Origin: an uncultured Collinsella sp.
GTDB lineage: Bacteria; Actinomycetota; Coriobacteriia; Coriobacteriales; Coriobacteriaceae
DNA: 12,957 nt
Direction of reading: 5' to 3'
NCBI GenBank assembly: GCA_959596505.1
Contig: CAUFWM010000038.1
Location: 1 to 12,957, forward strand
Shown: positions 1 to 5,180 of the stretch, one piece after another
Layout: every line of letters begins with the position of its first letter
Numbering within the stretch: position 1 is the stretch's first letter
Made by a program: the position numbers and the translations under genes
Notes under the pieces: generated by a model
The model's database searches: none
Told to the model about the DNA's origin: nothing
The model's input: only the letters and a program-made list of their open reading frames with translations

Positions 1-22
1 GGCATCGACCTGCGCCGATGCC
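1..22. other. Small hairpin at window edge
   Basis: Inverted arms GGCATCG (1-7) and CGATGCC (16-22) enclose an 8-base loop. The left arm touches the window edge, so the stem may be longer. There is no T-rich tail on the right. It could belong to the 3' end of a gene outside the window; its function cannot be decided here. Confidence 0.3.
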
Positions 23-55
23 CCTAAAGTAGACACACATTTTGTCCTATAAGCC

Positions 56-78
56 TAAAGGGGACACTGTCCCCTTTA
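56..78. repeat. Perfect 23-bp palindrome
   Basis: Arms of 11 bases (TAAAGGGGACA and its exact complement) flank a single central C at 67. The palindrome lies between the rplA terminator and the window edge and is not part of any visible gene. It could be a REP-like unit, part of a transposon end or an operator. No second copy is visible in this window. Confidence 0.5.
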
Positions 79-98
79 TGGTGCTTTTGACGCGATAG

Positions 99-139
99 CA
101 AGAAACCCGGTCCTGCACAAGGCAGAACCGGGTTTCTTT
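99..139 (-). terminator. Terminator of the rpmG-rplA operon
   Basis: An 11-bp perfect stem (AGAAACCCGGT at 101-111 with its complement at 127-137) continues, after one mismatch, into four more pairs around a 5-base loop. It starts 37 bases downstream of the rplA stop. T-rich flanks on both strands (TTTCTT) suggest it could also act in the other direction. It implies that rplK-rplA transcription ends here rather than running on into rplJ-rplL. Confidence 0.85.
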
Positions 140-174
140 AGCAATGCTTGCTGTACTCAGGCAGTAACTAGCAG

Positions 175-882
175 TTACTCAGCCAGGAAGTCACGCTGGA
201 CAGCGGGATCGACCTTGACGCCAGGGCCCATGGTGGAAGACACGGAGATGGACTTGACGTACTTGCCCTTAGCAGAAGAGGGCTTGACGCGCAGAATCTC
301 GGTGTACAGGGCAGCGTAGTTCTCGACGAGCTGCTGCTCAGAGAAGGACTTCTTGCCCAGGGGCACGTGGCAGATGCCGTAGCGGTCGGCGCGGTACTCA
401 ACGCGACCAGCCTTGAGCTCGGAGACCATCTTGGCGACGTCCATGGTCACGGTGCCGAGCTTGGGGTTCGGCATGAGGCCACGGGGACCAAGGATCTTAC
501 CGATGCGGCCAACCTTGGCCATCATGTTCGGCGTAGCGATAGCGGCGTCGAAGTTGATCTCGCCCTTCTGAATCTGGGCGACGAGCTCGTCGGAACCGAT
601 GATGTCGGCGCCGGCAGCCTCAGCCTCACGGGCCTTCTCGCCCTCGGCGAAGACGGCAACACGAACGGTCTTGCCGGTGCCGTGGGGCAGGGAGATGGAA
701 CCACGGATGTTCTGGTCAGCCTTACGAGTATCGATGCCCAGACGGAAGTGAGCCTCGACGGTCTCGTCGAACTTGGCGGTGTCGAGCTCCTTGATGAGCT
801 TGGCAGCCTGAAGGGGGGTGTAGAGCGTGGCGCGGTCGATCTTCTCGGCAGCGGCGTTATAGCTCTTACCATGCTTAGCCAT
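175..882 (-). CDS. rplA: 50S ribosomal protein L1
   Basis: Ribosomal protein L1 binds 23S rRNA, forms the mobile L1 stalk at the E-site side of the large subunit and, in many bacteria, represses translation of its own operon. The 235-residue product has the normal family length. The L1 signature is clear in the middle: GRIGKILGPRGLMPNPK followed by GTVT, and the N-terminal MAKHGKSY and C-terminal KGKYVKSI...GPGVKVD segments are also typical. An in-frame ATG lies two codons further upstream (886-888), but the AGGAGG at 891-896 would be only 2 bases from it, against 8 bases from the ATG at 880-882, so the downstream start is preferred. It is the last gene of the operon, 117 bases after rplK, and is followed by a strong terminator. 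The identification is secure. Confidence 0.97.
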   Translation of the reverse strand: MAKHGKSYNAAAEKIDRATLYTPLQAAKLIKELDTAKFDETVEAHFRLGIDTRKADQNIRGSISLPHGTGKTVRVAVFAEGEKAREAEAAGADIIGSDELVAQIQKGEINFDAAIATPNMMAKVGRIGKILGPRGLMPNPKLGTVTMDVAKMVSELKAGRVEYRADRYGICHVPLGKKSFSEQQLVENYAALYTEILRVKPSSAKGKYVKSISVSSTMGPGVKVDPAVQRDFLAE

Positions 883-905
883 GTGCATTACCTCCTGTGG
901 TTAAA

Positions 906-985
906 CGGGCGTGAGCCCTCCCACATCGTATCGTGTGCCCTATTGCACACATTTAACGGGCGCCCCGGTCGGAGCACCCGCCGTT
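906..985 (-). other. Three successive hairpins in the rplK-rplA gap
   Basis: On the minus-strand transcript between rplK and rplA there are three stem-loops in a row. The first (955-985) has GGGTGCTCC pairing with GGGGCGCCC around loop GACC, plus a bulged AAC/GTT extension. The second (933-950) pairs GTGTGC with GCACAC. The third (about 906-918) pairs GGGC with GCCC around TCAC, ending about 10 bases before the rplA Shine-Dalgarno sequence. None has a T-tract, so they are not classical terminators. RNA processing, mRNA stability or L1-dependent control are possible; this is inference. Confidence 0.45.
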
Positions 986-999
986 ACCATAAGAAATCG

Positions 1000-1428
1000 C
1001 TACTCAGCGATGGTGACGCCCATGGAACGGGCGGTACCGGCGATGATCTTCTTGGCGGCGTCAATGTCGTTGGCATTGAGGTCCGGCATCTTGATCTCGG
1101 CGATCTTGGTGAGCTGCTCCTGGGAGAGCTGACCAACCTTGTCAGCCTGGGGCTTAGCGGAACCAGACTTGAGGTTCAGCTCCTTCTTGATAAGGTGAGC
1201 CGCCGGCGGGGTCTTGGTGATGAAGGAGAAGGACTTGTCCTCGTAGACAGAGATCTCAACGGGGATGATGTCACCCTTCTTGTCCTGCGTCTCGGCGTTA
1301 AAGGCCTGGCAGAACTGCATGATGTTCACGCCAGCAGCGCCCAGGGCGGGGCCGACGGGAGGAGCGGGGTTTGCTGCACCAGCAGGAATCTGGAGCTTAA
1401 TGACGTTGGCAACCTTCTTCTCAGCCAT
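1000..1428 (-). CDS. rplK: 50S ribosomal protein L11
   Basis: L11 binds the GTPase-associated region of 23S rRNA (the thiostrepton site) and takes part in factor-dependent GTP hydrolysis. The 142-residue product has exactly the usual bacterial length. Typical features are the N-terminal NPAPPVGPALGAAGVNIMQF block (proline-rich linker side), FITKTPPAAHLIKKE in the middle, KVGQLSQEQL, and the C-terminal GTARSMGV. An ATG two codons upstream (1432-1434) abuts the AAAGGA ribosome-binding site with no spacing, whereas the ATG at 1426-1428 has a normal 6-base gap, so it is taken as the start. The 114-base gap to nusG carries a small GC hairpin (1526-1539) and three copies of a GTGCTT motif on the minus strand, a possible leader for this distal pair of genes. 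Confidence 0.97.
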   Translation of the reverse strand: MAEKKVANVIKLQIPAGAANPAPPVGPALGAAGVNIMQFCQAFNAETQDKKGDIIPVEISVYEDKSFSFITKTPPAAHLIKKELNLKSGSAKPQADKVGQLSQEQLTKIAEIKMPDLNANDIDAAKKIIAGTARSMGVTIAE

Positions 1429-1548
1429 GGTCATTCCTTTCGAATCACGAGTGTGAAGTACTTGCTATATCGTAAGCACGCACGTGTTAGAAGCACTCCT
1501 GAGATGAGCAGTCACAGAAGAAGCACGCTCGCGCGAACGGACGAAAAC

Positions 1549-2085
1549 TTAAGCGATGACAGCGACCTGGTTAAAGTCGAGCTCGACCGGCGTCTCGCGG
1601 CCAAAGATCATCAGCGTGACCTTGAGCTTGCCAGCCTCGGTGTTAACCTCGGAGACCTTGCCATCAAAGTCGGTAAGCGGGCCATCGGTGACGCGGACGG
1701 ACGTACCGACCTCAATATCAACCGAGGTGCGCTTGGGCGAATCGCCCTTACCGGGACGACGAGTCATCTTGTTGTACTCGTCGCGGGAAAGCGGAGCGGG
1801 CTTGCCGTTGCCGCCTAGGAAACCGGTGACGCCAGGCGTGTTACGAACACACGTCCAAGCATCGTCATCCATCTCCATGCGGACCAGGACATAACCCGGG
1901 AAGATCTTGGAATCCTTGATCTCACGCTTGCCACCCTCTTTAATCTCGGTGACGCGCTCCATAGGAATCTCGATATCAAAGATACGGTCCTGCATGCCCA
2001 TAGTCTCGATGCGATGCTCGAGATCGGACTTAACGCGGTTCTCGTATCCAGAGTAAGTGTGAACGACGTACCAACGCTTAGACAT
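1549..2085 (-). CDS. nusG: Transcription antitermination/elongation factor NusG
   Basis: NusG binds the clamp of RNA polymerase and modulates elongation, pausing and termination, and can couple RNA polymerase to the ribosome. The 178-residue product has the two expected domains. The NGN domain spans about residues 3-115, starting RWYVVHTYSGYE, with KIFPGYVLVRM at 60-70 and NTPGVTGFLGG at 82-92. The KOW domain spans about 125-178, with VRVTDGPLTDFDGKV and the FGRETPVELDF segment. It lacks the long acidic N-terminal extension seen in some actinobacterial NusG proteins. The start follows the secE stop by 3 bases, and the ribosome-binding site (GAGGGG) lies inside the secE end, so the two are translationally linked. 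The identification is secure. Confidence 0.97.
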   Translation of the reverse strand: MSKRWYVVHTYSGYENRVKSDLEHRIETMGMQDRIFDIEIPMERVTEIKEGGKREIKDSKIFPGYVLVRMEMDDDAWTCVRNTPGVTGFLGGNGKPAPLSRDEYNKMTRRPGKGDSPKRTSVDIEVGTSVRVTDGPLTDFDGKVSEVNTEAGKLKVTLMIFGRETPVELDFNQVAVIA

Positions 2086-2088
2086 GGT

Positions 2089-2427
2089 TTAGCCCCTCAA
2101 TCCAGAGAACAGAGCAAGAGCCTCGCCAAAGCCAGCATCGAGCAGAGCGATGACGACGCCGACGACGATCAGAGAAGCGCAAACAACAACCGAGTAGTTC
2201 ACGAGCTCCTTCTTATCGGGCCACGTGACACGCTTCATCTCGGACTTGACCGAAGCGAAATACTTCTTGGTGCGGGCGAAGAAACCAGGCTTCTCGTTCT
2301 TCTTGGACTTCGCAGCCTTCTCGTTCTTCTTGGCAACGGCCTTCTTGGCCTCAACCTTGGAGTTGGCGGCAGCTTTGTTGGCAGGTGCCGGCTGCTGAGC
2401 CTTCTTCTTGTTCTTCTTGTTGGCCAT
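2089..2427 (-). CDS. secE: Preprotein translocase subunit SecE
   Basis: SecE is the small essential membrane subunit of the SecYEG export channel. The 112-residue product has a Lys/Ala-rich N-terminal tail (about residues 1-46). The conserved amphipathic segment follows (FASVKSEMKRVTWPDKKEL, 57-75), and then one transmembrane helix (about 77-98, VNYSVVVCASLIVVGVVIALL). This is the single-helix type found in most bacteria, not the three-helix E. coli type. The poly-lysine tail is longer than in minimal SecE proteins and is probably disordered. GGAGGT precedes the ATG at normal spacing. Just upstream lie a small GCGCATTGCGC palindrome (2441-2451), next to the ribosome-binding site, and the hairpin at 2467-2494. 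Co-transcription with nusG is almost certain. Confidence 0.95.
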   Translation of the reverse strand: MANKKNKKKAQQPAPANKAAANSKVEAKKAVAKKNEKAAKSKKNEKPGFFARTKKYFASVKSEMKRVTWPDKKELVNYSVVVCASLIVVGVVIALLDAGFGEALALFSGLRG

Positions 2428-2466
2428 TTGGGTTACCTCCGCGCAATGCGCTTATACATGAGTAAA

Positions 2467-2494
2467 CCGTAAGCCCCCAAGTGGGAGCTTACGG
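2467..2494 (-). terminator. 12-bp hairpin between tRNA-Trp and secE
   Basis: CCGTAAGCTCCC pairs fully (one G-T wobble) with its partner arm around loop ACTT and is followed on the minus strand by TTTACTC. It starts 10 bases after the tRNA-Trp 3' end. It may be a leaky terminator or attenuator, or a processing and stability hairpin that frees the tRNA from the secE-nusG message. The short T-tract argues for partial rather than complete termination. Confidence 0.6.
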
Positions 2495-2503
2495 AATAAT
2501 GAC

Positions 2504-2579
2504 TGGCACGCCAGGAAGGACTCGAACCCTCAACACTCGGTTTTGGAGACCGATGCTCTACCAATTGAACTACTGGCGT
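2504..2579 (-). tRNA. tRNA-Trp (CCA)
   Basis: The 76-base gene folds as a full cloverleaf. The acceptor stem pairs ACGCCAG with CTGGCGT, the discriminator is G, and the 3' CCA is encoded (2504-2506). The anticodon stem TCGGT/ACCGA carries loop CTCCAAA with anticodon CCA (2544-2546). The T arm GAGGG-TTCGAGT-CCTTC is intact. It lies between rpmG and secE within the same transcription unit, an arrangement known from several bacterial phyla. It is flanked on both sides by hairpins that could guide release from the mRNA. Confidence 0.97.
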
Positions 2580-2587
2580 ATGTGACT

Positions 2588-2605
2588 AGAGACTAGCGAG
2601 TCTCT
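2588..2605 (-). other. Hairpin across the rpmG stop codon
   Basis: AGAGACT and AGTCTCT (7 bp) enclose loop CGCT on the minus strand and span the rpmG TAG. The tRNA-Trp 5' end is only 8 bases downstream. With the hairpin at 2467-2494 it brackets the tRNA, which suggests a role in RNA processing or protection of the rpmG 3' end. This function is inferred. Confidence 0.45.
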
Positions 2606-2742
2606 TTGTGCAGCGTGTGGTGACGGCACCAGGGGCAATACTTCTTGATCTCCATACGATCAGGCATGGTCGACTTGTTCTTGGTGGTCGTATAGTTGCG
2701 GCGCTTGCACTCAGTGCACGCAAGAGTAACTAGAGTACGCAT
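2593..2742 (-). CDS. rpmG: 50S ribosomal protein L33 (zinc-binding form)
   Basis: This 49-residue gene encodes L33, a small protein of the large subunit near the E site. The sequence begins MRTLVTLACTECKRRNY and ends KYCPWCRHHTLHKETR. Two CxxC pairs (C9/C12 and C36/C39) form the zinc ribbon of the C+ type of L33; zinc-free paralogues lack these cysteines. The length matches the family. The start ATG (2740-2742) is preceded by AAAGGTTCAGG, a modest ribosome-binding site. It is the first gene after the strong promoter at 2788-2817 and is followed 13 bases later by tRNA-Trp. A hairpin overlaps its stop codon. Because the ribbon is present, this copy is expected to be the one used when zinc is sufficient. 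Confidence 0.95.
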   Translation of the reverse strand: MRTLVTLACTECKRRNYTTTKNKSTMPDRMEIKKYCPWCRHHTLHKETR

Positions 2743-2787
2743 GTATCCTGAACCTTTCATTTCCGCCCCGTACGGGCACGAGTTGTT

Positions 2788-2817
2788 ACTTTATCAGCTC
2801 CACGTAAGTGCTGTCAA
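2788..2817 (-). promoter_or_regulatory. Sigma-70 type promoter of the rpmG-tRNA-Trp-secE-nusG-rplKA operon
   Basis: A consensus -35 box TTGACA (2817-2812) is followed after 18 bases by TAAAGT (2793-2788) on the minus strand. It lies 46 bases before the rpmG start. The short leader contains a 10-bp palindrome CCCGTACGGG (2767-2776). The stretch between this promoter and the tuf terminator (2818-2962) shows no gene. Confidence 0.75.
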
Positions 2818-2962
2818 TGAAAACCTCGAGTCAATTGGTTCTCGGTGGATCCATTCATATTTGGAACACATCAATGAAGCCATCGAGAGCTAATCGACGG
2901 TGCATCCAGGACCATTATCGATCCTCTCGACACCAGCAACGGCTCAATATCCATTGCAGAAA

Positions 2963-2994
2963 AGAACCCAGCACCCATATAAGTGCCGGGTTCT
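2963..2994 (-). terminator. Rho-independent terminator of tuf
   Basis: AGAACCCGGCAC pairs with GTGCTGGGTTCT (12 bp with one G-T wobble) around an 8-base loop and is followed by TTTCTGC on the minus strand. It lies 27 bases after the tuf stop and separates tuf from the downstream rpmG operon, which has its own promoter. Confidence 0.85.
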
Positions 2995-3021
2995 CTAAGT
3001 CAGCTATATCAAAGAGCTAAT

Positions 3022-4212
3022 TTACTCAATGATCGTGGAGACGATGCCCGAACCGACGGTGTGGCCACCCTCGCGGATAGCGAAGCGCAGGCCCTCCTCC
3101 ATGGCGATCGGGTGGATGAGGTCGCCCTCGATGGTGATGTGGTCACCAGGCATAGCCATCTCGGTGCCCTCGGGGAGCTTGACCGTACCGGTAACGTCGG
3201 TGGTACGGAAGTAGAACTGAGGACGATAACCATCGAAGAACGGGGTGTGACGGCCGCCCTCCTCCTTGGTCAGAACGTAGATCTCGCCGGTGAACTTGGT
3301 GTGCGGGGTAACCGAACCGGGCTTGCAGAGAACCTGGCCGCGCTCGATGTCCTCACGCTTGATGCCGCGGAGCAGCAGACCGACGTTGTCGCCAGCCTCG
3401 CAGAAGTCCATGGACTTACGGAACATCTCGATACCGGTAACGACGGTGTTCTGGGTATCCTTGATGCCGACGATCTCGACGGGCTCGTTGAGCTTGAGCT
3501 CACCGCGCTCGACACGGCCAGTAGCAACGGTACCACGGCCGGAGATGGTCATAACGTCCTCAACGGCCATCAGGAACGGGAGGTCGTTGTTACGAGCAGG
3601 CGTCGGGATGTACTCGTCGACGGCCTTCATGAGCTCGCGAATGGCGTCCATCCACTTGGCGTCGCCCTCGAGAGCGCCCAGAGCGGAGCCACGGATGACG
3701 GGGATGTCGTCGCCGGGGAAATCGTACTCGGAGAGGAGCTCACGGGTCTCCATCTCGACGAGGTCGATGAGCTCGTCATCGTCGACCATGTCGCACTTGT
3801 TCAGGAAGACGACGATGTAGGGAACGCCGACCTGACGGGCGAGCAGGATGTGCTCGCGGGTCTGAGCCATGGGGCCGTCGGTAGCAGCGATGACCAGGAT
3901 AGCGCCGTCCATCTGAGCAGCGCCGGAGATCATGTTCTTGACGTAGTCAGCGTGGCCCGGGCAGTCAACGTGAGCGTAGTGACGGGCAGCGGTCTCGTAC
4001 TCAACGTGGGAGACGGAAATCGTAATGCCGCGCTCGCGCTCCTCGGGAGCCTTGTCGATGTTCTCGAACGCAGTGAAGTCAGCCTTGCAGCCCTCGGTCT
4101 CGGAGAGAACCTTGGTGATGGCGGCGGTCAGCGTGGTCTTGCCGTGGTCGACGTGACCAATGGTGCCGATGTTAACATGCGGCTTAGTGCGCTCAAACTT
4201 CTCTTTGGCCAT
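3022..4212 (-). CDS. tuf: Translation elongation factor EF-Tu
   Basis: EF-Tu carries aminoacyl-tRNA to the ribosomal A site as a GTP complex. The 396-residue product shows all GTPase motifs: G1 GHVDHGKT (19-26), G2 RGITI (61-65), G3 DCPGH (83-87), G4 NKCD (138-141) and G5 GSAL (about 175). Domain II contains the GRGTVATGRVERG segment, and domain III ends with HTVGSGIVSTIIE. AGGAGGG precedes the ATG at good spacing. It follows a tRNA-Tyr/Thr/Met cluster by about 100 bases and has its own likely extended -10 promoter at 4256-4264 plus a strong terminator. The position next to tRNAs and secE-nusG, rather than behind fusA, resembles the tufB locus of E. coli. Whether a second tuf copy exists cannot be seen here. 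Confidence 0.98.
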   Translation of the reverse strand: MAKEKFERTKPHVNIGTIGHVDHGKTTLTAAITKVLSETEGCKADFTAFENIDKAPEERERGITISVSHVEYETAARHYAHVDCPGHADYVKNMISGAAQMDGAILVIAATDGPMAQTREHILLARQVGVPYIVVFLNKCDMVDDDELIDLVEMETRELLSEYDFPGDDIPVIRGSALGALEGDAKWMDAIRELMKAVDEYIPTPARNNDLPFLMAVEDVMTISGRGTVATGRVERGELKLNEPVEIVGIKDTQNTVVTGIEMFRKSMDFCEAGDNVGLLLRGIKREDIERGQVLCKPGSVTPHTKFTGEIYVLTKEEGGRHTPFFDGYRPQFYFRTTDVTGTVKLPEGTEMAMPGDHITIEGDLIHPIAMEEGLRFAIREGGHTVGSGIVSTIIE

Positions 4213-4255
4213 AAAGCCCTCCTCTTAACAGGTCGTCCCCGGACGGGACTTTGCC

Positions 4256-4264
4256 TTTATACCA
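4256..4264 (-). promoter_or_regulatory. Extended -10 promoter of tuf
   Basis: On the minus strand TGGTATAAA (4264-4256) matches the TGnTATAAT extended -10 pattern, with no convincing -35 box 17 bases upstream. It is 43 bases before the tuf start. The leader that would follow contains a GTCCC/GGGAC hairpin (4235-4249) just ahead of the ribosome-binding site. Read-through from the tRNA operon promoter is a second possible source of tuf mRNA. Confidence 0.5.
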
Positions 4265-4266
4265 TA

Positions 4267-4297
4267 GTGGCCTCTCAACATACTATTGAGAAGCCAC
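4267..4297 (-). other. Strong hairpin between tRNA-Met and tuf
   Basis: GTGGCTTCTCAA pairs over 12 bases (one wobble) with TTGAGAGGCCAC around loop TAGTATG. It begins 11 bases after the tRNA-Met CCA. The downstream side is TATGG, not a T-tract, so a processing or partial termination role is more likely than full termination. It lies directly upstream of the tuf -10 box. Confidence 0.6.
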
Positions 4298-4308
4298 CGT
4301 GTTACCTA

Positions 4309-4385
4309 TGGTAGCGGTGACTGGATTCGAACCAGTGACGCCACGGGTATGAACCGTGTGCTCTAACCAACTGAGCTACACCGCC
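4309..4385 (-). tRNA. tRNA-Met (CAT), elongator type
   Basis: The 77-base gene has acceptor stem GGCGGTG/CACCGCT (first pair G-T), discriminator A and encoded CCA (4309-4311). The anticodon stem CACGG/CCGTG has loop TTCATAC with anticodon CAT. The D arm is of the ordinary TAGCTCAGTTGGTTAGAGC form. The acceptor stem closes with a G-T wobble rather than the 1-72 mismatch of initiator tRNA, and the three G-C pairs of the initiator anticodon stem are absent, so it is an elongator tRNA. The same anticodon could mark a tRNA-Ile modified at C34; nothing here favours that. It is the last tRNA before tuf. Confidence 0.93.
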
Positions 4386-4388
4386 GGA

Positions 4389-4464
4389 TGGAGCCTGCAA
4401 CCAGACTTGAACTGGTGACCTCTTCGTTACCAACGAAGTGCTCTACCGACTGAGCTATACAGGC
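4389..4464 (-). tRNA. tRNA-Thr (GGT)
   Basis: The 76-base gene pairs GCCTGTA with TGCAGGC, has discriminator T and encodes CCA (4389-4391). The anticodon stem CTTCG/CGAAG bears loop TTGGTAA, anticodon GGT, reading ACC and ACU codons. It sits 3 bases from tRNA-Met and 10 bases from tRNA-Tyr in a single operon. A second threonine tRNA (TGT) lies at 7275-7349. Confidence 0.97.
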
Positions 4465-4474
4465 ACTTGACGGG

Positions 4475-4556
4475 TGGGAGCTATAGGATTCGAACCTATG
4501 TAGGCAGAGCCAACGGGTTTACAGCCCGTCCCCATTAACCACTCGGGCAAACTCCC
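4475..4556 (-). tRNA. tRNA-Tyr (GTA)
   Basis: This class II tRNA pairs GGGAGTT with AGCTCCC. The anticodon stem ACGGG/CCCGT has loop CTGTAAA, anticodon GTA, followed by a long variable arm (TGGC-TCT-GCC region) and T arm ATAGG/CCTAT. The discriminator is A, as usual for tyrosine tRNA. Unlike the other four tRNAs in the window the 3' CCA is not encoded: the genome reads CCC after the discriminator, so CCA must be repaired by the nucleotidyltransferase. It is the first tRNA of the operon. Confidence 0.95.
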
Positions 4557-4618
4557 AATCGTTCAAGTATCCGCAGGTCCTTTGGTCTTTTGGACCGCCG
4601 CCCCCGCGAACGAAGAAG

Positions 4619-4648
4619 ATAATACGATGCCACCTTGGGGGCTGTCAA
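4619..4648 (-). promoter_or_regulatory. Promoter of the tRNA-Tyr-Thr-Met operon
   Basis: TTGACA (4648-4643) and TATTAT (4624-4619) on the minus strand are separated by 18 bases, a near-consensus housekeeping promoter. It lies 63 bases upstream of tRNA-Tyr. The leader includes a GC-rich run and a GGTCC/GGACC hairpin (4576-4596) before the tRNA. It may also feed tuf by read-through. Confidence 0.75.
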
Positions 4649-4863
4649 CGAAAACCTCTAGATACACGGTGCCGGGCGTATCTATATGCCTTTGACCTGC
4701 GTTTTTGTTGAGTTTAGATATGAAGGACGGTGGATTTCGCTACGCTGGTGACATTTCCCAAGGGAACACTTTGGCACGGTAGAGTACGCCTACAGCATCG
4801 ACCTTCGATAACGACCTTCTTGCACTATTACATAGGTCGCGATCGGACTTTTCCGGCACGAAC

Positions 4864-5006
4864 GAGCGTGGATTTTCTCCCGTTTGAAATCGAGCGTGGA
4901 TAATCTCCCTCTTTTAGCACGGCTTCGAACCCAAAGTGGCAGATTATCCACGCTCATTCATTAGGCGGTAGATTTTCCACGCTCGTACGTCCAGAAATCC
5001 ACGCTC
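4864..5006. repeat. Five copies of a GAGCGTGGAWWWTCT motif in both orientations
   Basis: Forward copies lie at 4864-4878 and 4892-4906; reverse copies at 4941-4955, 4970-4984 and 4993-5006 (the last one base shorter). The core GAGCGTGGA is invariant in all five and the next bases are A/T-rich. Copies two and three form a perfect 15-bp inverted repeat. Read from the other strand, copies two and three contain TTATCCACG and copy four TTTTCCACG, each one base from a DnaA box (TTWTNCACA). Either a protein-binding array or a dispersed repeat family could explain this. Confidence 0.8.
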
Positions 5007-5037
5007 AAGGTAAACGGCTGGGCCCGCTCCCGCCTTT

Positions 5038-5094
5038 GTCTCTATCTGTAACATTTAGAGAACATTTTCTCCCCTATCTGTTACAGATCGAGAT
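5038..5094. repeat. Imperfect inverted repeat, unit A
   Basis: The left arm GTCTCTATCTGTAACA (5038-5053) and right arm TGTTACAGATCGAGAT (5079-5094) match at 14 of 16 positions and enclose exactly 25 bases. The whole structure is repeated 80 bases further on (unit B), with the arms conserved and the loop diverged except for a TTTTC-CCCC core. It can form a strong stem-loop on either strand. Confidence 0.8.
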
Positions 5095-5117
5095 GTTTCG
5101 CAGAGACCCTGGCTTAC

Positions 5118-5174
5118 GTCTCATTCTGTAACAGTACGAACGGTTTTCCGCCCCTTCGTGTTACAGATCGAGAC
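5118..5174. repeat. Imperfect inverted repeat, unit B
   Basis: This is the second copy of the 57-base unit: left arm GTCTCATTCTGTAACA (5118-5133), right arm TGTTACAGATCGAGAC (5159-5174), again with a 25-base centre. The centre also has internal complementarity (ACGAA/TTCGT and CGG/CCG around TTTT), lengthening the hairpin. It ends 6 bases beyond the stop of the gene at 5181, so it could form the 3' end of that transcript, although no T-tract follows. Confidence 0.8.
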
Positions 5175-5180
5175 ATTTAT

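Larger units (their letters stand above)
4649..5180. other. 532-base stretch without a recognisable gene, filled with repeats
   Basis: No convincing coding region is seen between the tRNA promoter and the 3' end of the gene at 5181. Bases 4649-4860 show nothing specific apart from a very short plus-strand ORF (20 codons from 4720) without a clear ribosome-binding site. Bases 4864-5006 carry five copies of a 15-base motif and bases 5038-5174 two copies of a large inverted repeat, listed separately. Base composition looks more mixed than in the flanking housekeeping genes, which fits an accessory region. Confidence 0.6.

Noticed and set aside
367..1818. Long plus-strand open frame (483 codons)
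   Set aside because: It is antisense to rplA, rplK and nusG, crosses their intergenic gaps, has a repetitive Leu/Gly/Asp composition and no homology-like motifs. It is a high-GC shadow frame.
2983..4314. Long plus-strand open frame opposite tuf (443 codons)
   Set aside because: It is an exact antisense shadow of the highly codon-biased tuf gene; the real gene has all EF-Tu motifs.
4720..4782. Tiny plus-strand ORF (20 codons)
   Set aside because: Very short, no clear ribosome-binding site; the TTGACC/TAGATA pair upstream is a weak promoter match.
4864..5006. Possible CRISPR array
   Set aside because: The repeats are only 15 bases, occur in both orientations and have irregular spacing, so they do not form a CRISPR.
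4864..5174. Possible replication origin
   Set aside because: The DnaA-like motifs differ from consensus in the last base, and dnaA, dnaN or an AT-rich unwinding region are not present; only a binding-array hypothesis is kept.
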